Positions 35,151 through 44,016 of a DNA stretch of 64,000 bases are shown in pieces. Source of the DNA: JAHJBR01 sp040757035 (lineage in GTDB: Archaea; Micrarchaeota; Micrarchaeia; Anstonellales; Bilamarchaeaceae); NCBI GenBank assembly GCA_040757035.1, contig JBFLYM010000003.1, positions 1-64,000 of the forward strand, read 5' to 3'. Made by a program: the position numbers and the translations under genes. The notes beneath the pieces were generated by a model. The model saw only the letters and a program-made list of their open reading frames with translations. It had not been told where the DNA came from and did not search any database. How positions within the stretch are numbered: position 1 is the first letter of the stretch; each line of letters begins with the position of its first letter.

Positions 35151-35223
35151 CCACCAACCATAATGCACGTTTGTTCATTGGCGGTACTCGAAAAACACCG
35201 AATTACTTAGTTGGGGGAGTATA
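35151..35223 (+). repeat. Dispersed 73-bp element, copy 1
   Basis: This segment matches 46093-46165 at 64 of 73 positions without gaps; all nine differences are transitions. It begins CCACCAACCATAAT. The ends at 35151-35158 and 35210-35217 form an 8-bp inverted repeat with one mismatch. An inner GGT-9-CACC hairpin is shared by both copies, with one compensating pair change (C-G here, T-A in copy 2). It begins 20 bp after the stop of a plus-strand gene and overlaps the last codons (YTPPTK) of the minus-strand gene ending at 35203. Confidence 0.8.
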
Positions 35224-37719
35224 TTTTTTGTATAAATCATTAAGTTCTTCTAAAGTTGGCTCACCTTTTTTATCTTCTTTATCTTCTTTTTTCCATACAA
35301 TATACGAAACAAAAAAAGGTAGGTGAAATACCTTATATGCCTGAGAATAAGATGTTATATTTTCAGCTATATCTGTACCTGAAAAATTATCAGTGGCTTT
35401 TTTATCTGATTCATCTAATTTTTGTATATAATCCTTATATTCGTTCCAAAGGTTTTCCATTTCTTGTTGATTTGTATTCTTACTTATCTCTAGGTTGTAT
35501 TTTGTTAGAATAGACATTGCCGTTTGTTTAGCTTCATCACCAAATTCTATCTTTTTAAGTGTTCCAACAAACGGATTTTTCATATTTCCAATTTCATCAG
35601 CTTCACCAGTAATTTTGCGAATAGGAATTCCTTCGTTTTCTTTTTTACTTATTTTGATTTCTTTGATTTTTATCGGTCTCACGTTTCTTGTAATTTCCTT
35701 CTTTTTCTTCATCTCTATCATCTCCTTATTTTCAATTGGTATCATCCCAATATTCTTCGTGCGATATTCCTTCAGCCATAAAAGTACTGGGGACGTATCT
35801 CTTACCTCCCCAATTTTCTTCTTTCCACTTCTATCAAAAATTTCAGTGCCTTTTACATACTCATCATTGCCAACATTTTGAAGAGAATCCTTTTCATCTA
35901 TGCATTTTGTTATTATACTAGCAACGACATTTTTCCCTATTTGTCCTTCTCCCCAAAGTTTTATCATTAAATTTATTTGATTTAAGAAATGCTGTTTTTC
36001 GTCATCCTTGGAAAATTCATAGTTTCTGAGTTTATCTTCAATAATTCTCCATCCACAGTCTTTAAATTTTTTAGTTTCAAGCGCTTTGGAAAGATTATTT
36101 ACTATGTTGCATAATTTTGGTTTGATTACAGGTGCTTTTTTTTGCTTCTCTTCTTGTACTTGTTCTCGCCCTTGTTCTTCAATAAATTTATCTTTATCCT
36201 TTGTTTTATTATCTATGAATGTGCTGCTGTTCTGTATACCGATGCTCTTTGTGTTGTTTTTCCTGTATGTTTCCACCTTTCCAATTGCCTCAACTATTTC
36301 ATTTAAATCTCTTCGTGGAACCGGGGTATTTGGAATTGCATATCCTTCTGGGGTTAGTTTTATTTGTCCGTTTTCGGTTTGTGGTAGTTTTGTTTTGAGA
36401 TATTCACAAGAACGGTCAAGATCAAGATTTTGCGCTAATTCTTGACTCAAATTCATATTATTCTGTTCTTTTGAAAGTGCATCAATGGTTGTCTCAACAT
36501 TTGTAATCGCGTTGGTTATTTTATCATTTATGTTTCTCTCTGCTAATTTTTTCTTTGAACGTAAAAATGTTGATGGATTAAAAATATTCAATGAAATCGG
36601 CAGCCCTGAATATGCTATTGAGAATTCTATTTTATCTTCTTGATCTTTCAATTTTGCATAATCTGGCGTTGCTATTTTAGATGATATTGGAGATGATAAG
36701 AGATTTCTAATTCTTTTTTTCGCTGTATTAAAATTTCCACGTCCGATATCCATGCTTATTTTTTTATTCTCTTCTTTAACAATGTCTGCTATTTTTTTAG
36801 GATCCGTTTCTTCTGTGCGAGATTTAAATTCCTTTACTTTAGTTGGAAATAGGCCATCATAAATATCTATAAGCTTTGCAATTGGATTTTTTACAAAGAC
36901 TTCAAATGCAGTATTCCAAATATTTTGCGGAAATACCAGCTGCTTTGAAAGTTCAATAGCAAGGTTAGTTCCTTTTTCTTTGCTGCGTTCATTTGCTTTT
37001 GACCACGAAAGGGTTAGCACTCCTAATACGGTACCGAACCAATCCATACTTCTGCTGATTTTTTTTGTTAAGAAATTATACCCCCAGCCAAATGGTCCTA
37101 ATGAAAAACCGATTACAGTATTCCATAAACCGTGTTTTGGTTTTGACAATGAAACGTTTAATGGACCTCCGCCTCCTATTCCTAGGTTCGTTCCTTTCTT
37201 TGAAATTTTTGCTGATACTCCTGATAACTCAACACTAGGTCCTAATCCATCTTTCGAATATTGCATTCCAATACGCGATTTGGATTGAGGAGCAAAGACA
37301 TTATATGATTCGTTTCCTAGGCCGATAGTTGTATCTACTGTTCCAAGTGTAGATACTTTAGTGCCAAAAGACCATCCTAAATATCTACACTTATAATCAG
37401 AGTAATTACTTTCGCGATATGCTGGGAAATGCGCTTTCAGAAAAAAATTGATTAAATCCTGATCTTTAATTTTTTTATTTTTTGCTACTTCAGCTACCTT
37501 AAGCCATTCATCAAATTTATTTCCAATATCCGCAGATGAGTATTCTTTTTTACCCTGATCTGTAAATCTTGTTAAATCTACATAATCTGCTTTGATAGAA
37601 CCATCCTTATATATTCCTTTTTGGGTAAGCGAATCTATTACATTCTTAAAGAGTCTATCTCTTGTTTCTTTCGTTTTGTCTAATAGAATTTCTTTTTCTT
37701 CTTTTTGACAAAAATCCAT
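35203..37719 (-). CDS. Large uncharacterised protein (838 aa)
   Basis: I recognise no family. From about residue 105 to 240 the protein is glycine- and beta-strand-rich (LGWSFGTKVSTLGTVDTTIG, VELSGVSAKISKKG, TNLGIGGGGPLNVSLSK, VIGFSLGPFGWGYNF), reminiscent of beta-barrel or adhesin-like strands. The rest is charged, largely helical, with a Gln/Glu/Lys-rich linker near residue 500. No signal peptide is seen. Its last residues, YTPPTK plus stop, lie inside a dispersed repeat. The gene follows the 1268-residue gene by 53 bp on the same strand and may be a partner in one system. Confidence 0.55.
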   Translation of the reverse strand: MDFCQKEEKEILLDKTKETRDRLFKNVIDSLTQKGIYKDGSIKADYVDLTRFTDQGKKEYSSADIGNKFDEWLKVAEVAKNKKIKDQDLINFFLKAHFPAYRESNYSDYKCRYLGWSFGTKVSTLGTVDTTIGLGNESYNVFAPQSKSRIGMQYSKDGLGPSVELSGVSAKISKKGTNLGIGGGGPLNVSLSKPKHGLWNTVIGFSLGPFGWGYNFLTKKISRSMDWFGTVLGVLTLSWSKANERSKEKGTNLAIELSKQLVFPQNIWNTAFEVFVKNPIAKLIDIYDGLFPTKVKEFKSRTEETDPKKIADIVKEENKKISMDIGRGNFNTAKKRIRNLLSSPISSKIATPDYAKLKDQEDKIEFSIAYSGLPISLNIFNPSTFLRSKKKLAERNINDKITNAITNVETTIDALSKEQNNMNLSQELAQNLDLDRSCEYLKTKLPQTENGQIKLTPEGYAIPNTPVPRRDLNEIVEAIGKVETYRKNNTKSIGIQNSSTFIDNKTKDKDKFIEEQGREQVQEEKQKKAPVIKPKLCNIVNNLSKALETKKFKDCGWRIIEDKLRNYEFSKDDEKQHFLNQINLMIKLWGEGQIGKNVVASIITKCIDEKDSLQNVGNDEYVKGTEIFDRSGKKKIGEVRDTSPVLLWLKEYRTKNIGMIPIENKEMIEMKKKKEITRNVRPIKIKEIKISKKENEGIPIRKITGEADEIGNMKNPFVGTLKKIEFGDEAKQTAMSILTKYNLEISKNTNQQEMENLWNEYKDYIQKLDESDKKATDNFSGTDIAENITSYSQAYKVFHLPFFVSYIVWKKEDKEDKKGEPTLEELNDLYKKYTPPTK

Positions 37720-37772
37720 TTAATCACTAGTAAACCACAACACGTTTAGTCTCAAGGTTTAGAAATCATAAA

Positions 37773-40700
37773 TCAAAATTTATAATATATTGGAATTCGT
37801 GCAGAACCTCCGAGTTCAAATATCCAAATTGAACCTTTGACGCCTGTTGGTATGTATTTATCCCATTCTTTGCGAATCCCAGCGTCTATATAGTAATTAC
37901 GCCCAATACTTTTCTTAATCATAGAAAGGAATAAACCTATGCTGTGATATTTGATTGTTCCGCCTGTTTCTTTACTTGTATTTTTACCGCTTTCAAATTC
38001 ACCTCCGCAGTCCATTGTGCAAATTGAACCATAATCATCTCCTGGTAAGAATAGCGTTACTGCTCCGCGCACAACATTTCTATTAAACTCTAATTCATTC
38101 ATTTGGTTGGCATAGTATTTTCCATTTTCATATTTTATTGCAATATACTTGCCACTAGAACCCAACTTTTCACCATTTATTATATAACCATTAGCGCTAA
38201 AAACCACTGCCTCTGCTGTCTTTATATCTTTGTTGAGCGTGCCTCTTGTTTCACGACTTGCTCCAACAATAATACCTTCACCGCCGTATGCGTTTTTTTC
38301 TTTATTTTTTTTATATCCTCCGTATAAAAGAAGTTTGCTTCCAAATTCATTATTTACTATTACACCGCCTGTTATAAACGCGACTGCAAGATCAAGCGGT
38401 TTGATTATTTTTCCCCCAATTCCGCGAGTATTTCCCAATGAAGTTATGGCCTGCCAACCGCCGCCATTTGCGATCGCGTAGGCATTGAACATTTCCCCTT
38501 CTTTACCTATTATACTCTCAAAACCAAAAGTCTCTCCATCCTTAGTTGTAAGTTTATATTTAAATGTGCCCATATATTGCTCTGCGATTAGCAAATTTAT
38601 TGCTTTTAGTTTTCCTCTTAAATTCTCTATTTCAGCGCGCGCATTTCTATAGTCCTCCCATGCTTTGGACAGTTCCTCATCAGAAATTCCTGGTTTTGCG
38701 AGTGTTTCAGATGCTGTATTTATATTATTAATTTCGGTCGCTATATTGTCATTTATTGCTGATTGTGCTTGGACCGCGGTTGATTTTGATGTATGAGTGG
38801 AGAATTGAAGCTTATGACGTATAAGTTTTTGTAGGTTCGGTTCTGTCTTTTGTGATTTCTGCCATTTTCCTGGTGTTTCCCGCTCTTCTGATGTTTCCCA
38901 CTCTATTGCGCCAGTCAGTGCATATTCTTTATCATTATTTCCAGTAGCATTTTTTACATAACTGCCAACTATCCATGCAAGATCGCTTCCAAGACCGATG
39001 TATGCGATATTAGTCCTTGCCGCGGTTTCTAAATTTGATAGATAGGTAATATATGCTGGATTGAATTCAACGTTGTTTGTTCTCCATGTAATATCTATGC
39101 CATATTGTTTATTTGCTCCATATACTAAATCCCAAAACGAAGCAGTAGTCTTATCGCTACTTTCCTGTTTAAAAGTGAGACCCATTTCCTTTTTATCTTC
39201 TTCAGAGTACGCCCTTATAAAAGTCATTGAGTGCTCCCCAGTTTTACTATCGGTTGTATCACTACCAATTATTGCGCCAAACTGTTCAGCAAGCGTTTCT
39301 GAATTCATACCTTTCAAAACCGCAGCACTAAGCCCTGATTTTGATTTTAATCCAACAACGAATGCTTCAAGTTTATTATTATCAATGAGCGCGCGTACAT
39401 CTGCGTTAGCACTAAAGTATACTAGAAACGTGCTTTTAATGTTATCAGCGGTTTCGTTAAATGTATAGCGATACCAAGTTCCATTGGTATTGCGAACATA
39501 TGCTTTTACTAAGTAGCTGTTGTCAGCGTTTTTTTCGTAAAATAAGCGCGCAAAATTCTCTTTTGTTGGTTGTTTTGAGTTAAAATTAAAGTAGCTATCA
39601 AGAGCGGCGCGTAATTGGTCATTACATACATAAAATTCTCCTTTTTGAATTTCCTTCACCGGTTCTTCTGGGGTTTTAATATCGTTAGCAATTATTCGGA
39701 AAGCCTTTTCAGCCTTTTCATCTTCATTAATATATACACCGCCGCTTATTGAGGCGCCTTCAGTACCTATCATTTCTACTTGAGCAATAACAGATGTTTC
39801 TGATTTACCATTCTTTCCTTTGGCTATCGCGCCCCCACCCAAAGTAAGGTAGGTAAGCGTAGTAGGTAATTTTACAAGAAATGGAATCTCTTGGTTTGAA
39901 AGTTCGCGCACGAACTCATCAATCGAAGGTATAATATAAGTGACTTTTTTATATCCTTTATCAGGAATTAATTGAAACGAATATGGCGAGAACTCATATA
40001 AAAATTTAGACAGTGTACGATCAGTTTCTCCACCACTCATTTTAGTTGTATCTGATTCATATGCCGAATCAATAGGCTGCAATGGGTTTAAAATATAAAA
40101 ATCAAAAAGAGTACTAATAAGATTAGGGGAAATTTCAACTTCTGTTATTTTATCTGAAATGTTTTTTTCCATGGCTTCAATAAGCCGCTTCAATTCCGCT
40201 TTTGTAGGTTCTGGCACATTTTCAAGTAGTGCCGAAAAACTAGCTGGATCTTTGAGCGTTTGTTCTATAAATGCTTTAAATATTGCTTTCTGCGCTTCTT
40301 GAAACGCATCCTGAACACCAATTATTGTAAACGTAAACGCAGATCTTTCACGCGCTGCGCCAGCTCTATCATAAACTTCATTCAGTCTTAGTGCAATAGC
40401 TGGAATAATCCTTGTTCTTATTTCATCCAGACCATAAGCACCGCTTTCCACAATAGCTCTCAATGTTCCTTTTGTTGCTATTTTCTCCCCATCCACATAA
40501 ACATTTTCTGCGAAAAGCGCGTAGTAAGATTGTTTTGGCATTACGGCGAGCGCTTCGCTAAGTCCAGGATTTTTCTGATCTCCAATTAATATCCTAACTC
40601 CATCTACCCCCCAATTATCTTCCATTACAGGAAGGAACGAAAGGAATGCGCGTTGGGAAAGCAGGTCCATGCGTGAGAACATATCTTCTCCTTCTGCTGA

Positions 40701-41579
40701 ATATTTGCCAAAAAAATTTCCCCGTTCAACAAAAAAGGATTTGTTTAAAGTACTGTCTACAAATTTTTGAAGTATTCCTACTTCGCTCAACTTGTTTAGC
40801 AATGGTTTACCATGTTTATCTTTCGGGATATATTGTCCAAAATTTTCAATCATTTCATTTTTAGTCATGCCAAAATGTTTTCTAACGAAAAAATTCATAA
40901 CAGCTTCTTGATTTTGACCAAAACTAAGCGAACTTTGAGGAGTATAAATATTGGTTCCTGAAGCTATTGAGATATAATTTTCAACTTTGGCATAGCATTC
41001 ATTATAGTTGGCTATAATATCATAAATAGTTGAACCATTTTCAAAAAATGAAGCGAAATCCGAAACATTTGAAAAGTTATAACCTATTGTTTGTTTTAAA
41101 ACGCTGCGTTCATTTTTATTAAATCCTACTGAAGAAAGGGCGGTTTCAATAGAGGTGGTATCTTTAGCTTTAGCAAAGAGGGCACAATAGTTATTTATCT
41201 TCTCTCTAATTTTCCCCTTCTTCAAATCTGGATCCTGCTCAATACCAGCAATTGTTTTGTTGTCGTTACTTAATATCGCGAGAATGAGATTCTTTGTGAT
41301 ATTCTGTGCAGTCAGAAGTTCTTCTAGTTTTCTAAGATTATTTTGTGCCTCTAAATTCTCCGGATTCAATTTTATTGTTTTTTTATAATCTTGTATTGCT
41401 AAATCGTATTTTCCTTGCTTCTCATAACACAGTCCGCGATTGAAATATGCGTCTGCATTCTTCGGATTCAATTCTATTGCTTTTGTATATTCTTGTATTG
41501 CTGAGTCATAATTTCCTTTCTTATATCCTTCATCATAATGATCTTCTACCACTGATTTTTGATATTTAACTGGTCCCAT
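37773..41579 (-). CDS. Giant TPR plus beta-rich protein (1268 aa), unknown function
   Basis: The N-terminal 100 residues contain about two TPR units (YDSAIQEYTKAIELNPKNAD, YDLAIQDYKKTIKLNPENLE). A helical middle part of about 450 residues follows. From about residue 590 there are many strand-like, glycine-rich segments (LTYLTLGGGAIAKG, SISGGVYINED, YGGEGIIVGASRETRG, VVFSANGYIINGEKLG). The protein ends with a C-terminal Phe in SARIPIYYKF, as bacterial outer-membrane barrels do. No signal peptide is visible, so export is uncertain. It is the upstream gene of the giant pair and is divergent from the DUF736-like/RadA genes. No known family is recognised beyond TPR. Confidence 0.55.
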   Translation of the reverse strand: MGPVKYQKSVVEDHYDEGYKKGNYDSAIQEYTKAIELNPKNADAYFNRGLCYEKQGKYDLAIQDYKKTIKLNPENLEAQNNLRKLEELLTAQNITKNLILAILSNDNKTIAGIEQDPDLKKGKIREKINNYCALFAKAKDTTSIETALSSVGFNKNERSVLKQTIGYNFSNVSDFASFFENGSTIYDIIANYNECYAKVENYISIASGTNIYTPQSSLSFGQNQEAVMNFFVRKHFGMTKNEMIENFGQYIPKDKHGKPLLNKLSEVGILQKFVDSTLNKSFFVERGNFFGKYSAEGEDMFSRMDLLSQRAFLSFLPVMEDNWGVDGVRILIGDQKNPGLSEALAVMPKQSYYALFAENVYVDGEKIATKGTLRAIVESGAYGLDEIRTRIIPAIALRLNEVYDRAGAARERSAFTFTIIGVQDAFQEAQKAIFKAFIEQTLKDPASFSALLENVPEPTKAELKRLIEAMEKNISDKITEVEISPNLISTLFDFYILNPLQPIDSAYESDTTKMSGGETDRTLSKFLYEFSPYSFQLIPDKGYKKVTYIIPSIDEFVRELSNQEIPFLVKLPTTLTYLTLGGGAIAKGKNGKSETSVIAQVEMIGTEGASISGGVYINEDEKAEKAFRIIANDIKTPEEPVKEIQKGEFYVCNDQLRAALDSYFNFNSKQPTKENFARLFYEKNADNSYLVKAYVRNTNGTWYRYTFNETADNIKSTFLVYFSANADVRALIDNNKLEAFVVGLKSKSGLSAAVLKGMNSETLAEQFGAIIGSDTTDSKTGEHSMTFIRAYSEEDKKEMGLTFKQESSDKTTASFWDLVYGANKQYGIDITWRTNNVEFNPAYITYLSNLETAARTNIAYIGLGSDLAWIVGSYVKNATGNNDKEYALTGAIEWETSEERETPGKWQKSQKTEPNLQKLIRHKLQFSTHTSKSTAVQAQSAINDNIATEINNINTASETLAKPGISDEELSKAWEDYRNARAEIENLRGKLKAINLLIAEQYMGTFKYKLTTKDGETFGFESIIGKEGEMFNAYAIANGGGWQAITSLGNTRGIGGKIIKPLDLAVAFITGGVIVNNEFGSKLLLYGGYKKNKEKNAYGGEGIIVGASRETRGTLNKDIKTAEAVVFSANGYIINGEKLGSSGKYIAIKYENGKYYANQMNELEFNRNVVRGAVTLFLPGDDYGSICTMDCGGEFESGKNTSKETGGTIKYHSIGLFLSMIKKSIGRNYYIDAGIRKEWDKYIPTGVKGSIWIFELGGSARIPIYYKF

Positions 41580-41789
41580 AATATCACTAATATATTATTA
41601 TAAGAAAGAATATTAAATATGTTGTACGTGCCTAACCACAGAGTAGCACTGGAAAGCATCTCCTCCGATATATTATAATATATAATCAATAAATATCCTT
41701 ATAACTTTTTTATAATTTTTGTGCCTGGAGTAATAGAATAATAAAATAAAAGCTGAAAAAACAAAAATTATAAATTTTGAGGTGAAAAT

Positions 41790-42044
41790 ATGGCAGAAGA
41801 TGAAGGCTTTGAAGAAATAAAAGGAAGTGAAACAGAAACGCAAGAAATCTCAGGAATTGGAAAAAGACCAGAATTGCGCGTAGTTCAACCGGTTACAGAC
41901 AGAGATGGAAAAACAGTATACAAAAGTGTCGGCGCAATGTGGAAAAGCGTAAGTAAAAATGGAAACGAATTCTATACGCTAAAAATAGGTGAATTGAGGC
42001 TTCTTGTATTTCCGAACACTCCTCGCGAACAAAATGACCTATAA
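41790..42044 (+). CDS. DUF736-like small protein upstream of RadA
   Basis: An 84-residue protein. The last 40 residues, VGAMWKSVSKNGNEFYTLKI with LRLLVFPN, resemble the DUF736 pattern (GALW...SKNGKxYLxG...VFxN). The first 30 residues are acidic and probably disordered. A GAGGTGA ribosome binding site and TATA-like ATTATAAATTTT lie just upstream. It is followed after 13 bp by radA, so the two are likely co-transcribed. A role in DNA metabolism is only suggested by position. A very similar initiation region precedes a short frame at 49634. Confidence 0.55.
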   Translation: MAEDEGFEEIKGSETETQEISGIGKRPELRVVQPVTDRDGKTVYKSVGAMWKSVSKNGNEFYTLKIGELRLLVFPNTPREQNDL

Positions 42045-42057
42045 ATAGGCGATTGCG

Positions 42058-43032
42058 ATGGCTGAAAAAAAAGAGGAAAAGGAGCAGAAATACAAAAAAT
42101 ATGAAGATTTAGAAGATCTTCCAGGGATAGGGCCTGCAACAAGTGAGCGGCTTAAGGCGGCAGGTTATAAAGATATTACAAGCATCGCGTCGGCGAGTCC
42201 ACATGAACTCGCCGAAGTTGGCGATTTTGGAGTTGAAGCAGCGAAAAAAGCAATAGAAACCGCAAAATCTGCAATTGAAATAGGATTTGAAACCGCGGAT
42301 CAACTTAACGAACGAAGAAAAATGATAGGAAGAATAAAAACCGGTTCGGCCAACCTTGACGAACTTTTAGGCGGTGGTGTGGAAACGCAATCAATAACCG
42401 AATTTTTTGGCAGGTTTTCATCGGGAAAATCGCAAGTAGGTTTCCAACTCGCTGTTAATGTGCAAAAGCCAAAGGAACAAGGCGGTCTTGGGGGGAAAGT
42501 AATATTCATAGATACTGAAAGCACTTTTAGACCAGACAGAATTATTCAGTTAGCCGAAATACAGGGACTGGATCCTAACGAAGTACTTAAGAATATTTTT
42601 ATCCAGCGCGCGGAAAATTCTGATCATCAAATGCTTTTAGCAGAAAAATGCGAATCGCTAATAAAAGAACATAATGTGAAATTGCTAATAGTAGATTCGC
42701 TGACTTCGCATTTCCGCGCAGATTATATAGGGCGCGGAGCGTTAAGCGACAGACAACAAAAACTTAATAAACACATTCATCTTCTCCAAAAACTTGCTGA
42801 TACATATAATATTGCGATATACATAACTAACCAAGTAATGGATAATCCAGCAATTATGTTCGGAGACCCAACCACCCCTATAGGAGGGCATGTACTTGCG
42901 CATGCGGCAACCTATCGCGTTTATGTGCGAAAAAGCAAAGATGAAAAAAGAATTGCGAGGTTGGTAGATTCACCAAATCTTCCTGATACCGAATGCGTGT
43001 TTAAAGTAACCGCAGAAGGGATCGTTGATTGA
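42058..43032 (+). CDS. radA: DNA repair and recombination protein RadA
   Basis: A 324-residue archaeal RecA/Rad51 family recombinase. Helix-hairpin-helix DNA-binding domain at the N-terminus (LEDLPGIGPATSERLKAAGY), linker, then the ATPase core: Walker A GRFSSGKSQ (the usual archaeal form is GEFGSGKTQ), IFIDTESTFRPDRI, Walker B LLIVDSLTSHFRADY, and the L2 region ITNQVMDNPAIMFGDPTTPIGG. Loop and length are standard, with no intein. It is flanked by the DUF736-like gene and the carbamoyltransferase gene, which starts at or within 3 bp of its stop. Confidence 0.95.
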   Translation: MAEKKEEKEQKYKKYEDLEDLPGIGPATSERLKAAGYKDITSIASASPHELAEVGDFGVEAAKKAIETAKSAIEIGFETADQLNERRKMIGRIKTGSANLDELLGGGVETQSITEFFGRFSSGKSQVGFQLAVNVQKPKEQGGLGGKVIFIDTESTFRPDRIIQLAEIQGLDPNEVLKNIFIQRAENSDHQMLLAEKCESLIKEHNVKLLIVDSLTSHFRADYIGRGALSDRQQKLNKHIHLLQKLADTYNIAIYITNQVMDNPAIMFGDPTTPIGGHVLAHAATYRVYVRKSKDEKRIARLVDSPNLPDTECVFKVTAEGIVD

Positions 43033-43034
43033 AA

Positions 43035-43988
43035 ATGAACAAAATATCTTGCGAAACGCTGAATCTATGCAAAATAAAACCACCCTGTTTGCTTTCAATG
43101 ACTGAGTTGAAAAAAGATGAGATAGAAGCACTATTAGAGCTTGCTATATCATTAAAGAGCAATCCAAAACATTATGCAAAGGCGCTAGAAGGAAAGACGC
43201 TGCTTATGCTTTTTGAAAAACCATCGCTGCGCACAAGGTTGAGCTTTGATGTTGGTATGAAGCAATTGGGCGGAAATACGTCTATATTTGATGCCGAACA
43301 AACTCCTTTAGGTGCGAAAGAAACAATAGAAGATACCGCAAAAGTATGCGGTAGCTATGTGGATTGCATAATGGCGAGACTTTATGAACATGAAAAGTTA
43401 GTTAAGCTTAGCGAAAATGCGGGAATTCCTGTGATAAATGGTCTTACCAATGATGAGCATCCTGTTCAAGTGCTTTCAGATTTGCTCACTATAAAGGAAA
43501 AAAAGGGAAAACTCGCAGGATTAAAGATGTGCTATTTGGGCGATGGTAAAAATAATGTCACGCATTCCCTTCTTATCGGTTGTGCGATAATGGATATTGA
43601 TATTTCTGTGGGATGTCCGAAAGATGCGATGCCAAAAAAAGAGTATGTAAATAAAGCAAAAGGTTTTGGGAGCGGAAAAATAGCAATAACTGCGGATCCG
43701 ATCGAAGCAGTAAAAAATGCGGATATAATTTATACGGATTCGTGGATGAGTTACCATATTGAACCTTCAGAAAAAGAAGACAGGGTAAAAAAATTCATGC
43801 CATATCAAGTTAACAGCGAAAAAGCGAAATATGCGAAAAGCAATTTCCTATTCATGAACTGCCTCCCTGCAATGCGGGGCTGCGAACAAACAGCAGAAAT
43901 AATTGACGGTCCACATAGCATAGTCTTCGATCAGGCAGAAAATAGACTACACATGCAAAAAGCGATACTATTAAAATTATTAAGATAA
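43035..43988 (+). CDS. Ornithine carbamoyltransferase-like protein with altered substrate loop
   Basis: A 317-residue carbamoyltransferase. The carbamoyl-phosphate site is FEKPSLRTRLSF (SxRTR), the HPVQVLSD motif is intact, and the C-terminal part FMNCLPAMRGCE corresponds to HCLPAxRGxE, with His changed to Asn. The ornithine-binding DxWxSMG loop reads DSWMSYHIEPSEKED, so the SMG signature is lost. The rest (KKFMPYQVN, SIVFDQAENRLH) is ornithine-carbamoyltransferase-like. The product may be citrulline, but the changed loop and the lack of other arginine genes make the acceptor uncertain. ATG 43035 or TTG 43029 could be the start. Confidence 0.82.
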   Translation: MNKISCETLNLCKIKPPCLLSMTELKKDEIEALLELAISLKSNPKHYAKALEGKTLLMLFEKPSLRTRLSFDVGMKQLGGNTSIFDAEQTPLGAKETIEDTAKVCGSYVDCIMARLYEHEKLVKLSENAGIPVINGLTNDEHPVQVLSDLLTIKEKKGKLAGLKMCYLGDGKNNVTHSLLIGCAIMDIDISVGCPKDAMPKKEYVNKAKGFGSGKIAITADPIEAVKNADIIYTDSWMSYHIEPSEKEDRVKKFMPYQVNSEKAKYAKSNFLFMNCLPAMRGCEQTAEIIDGPHSIVFDQAENRLHMQKAILLKLLR

Positions 43989-44016
43989 AAGATTGACATA
44001 AAAAGGTTGATATATT

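Noticed and set aside
35151..35223. Dispersed repeat as a tRNA-like gene
   Set aside because: The length near 70 and a central GGTACTCGAAAA looked suggestive, but no acceptor, D and anticodon stems can be formed.
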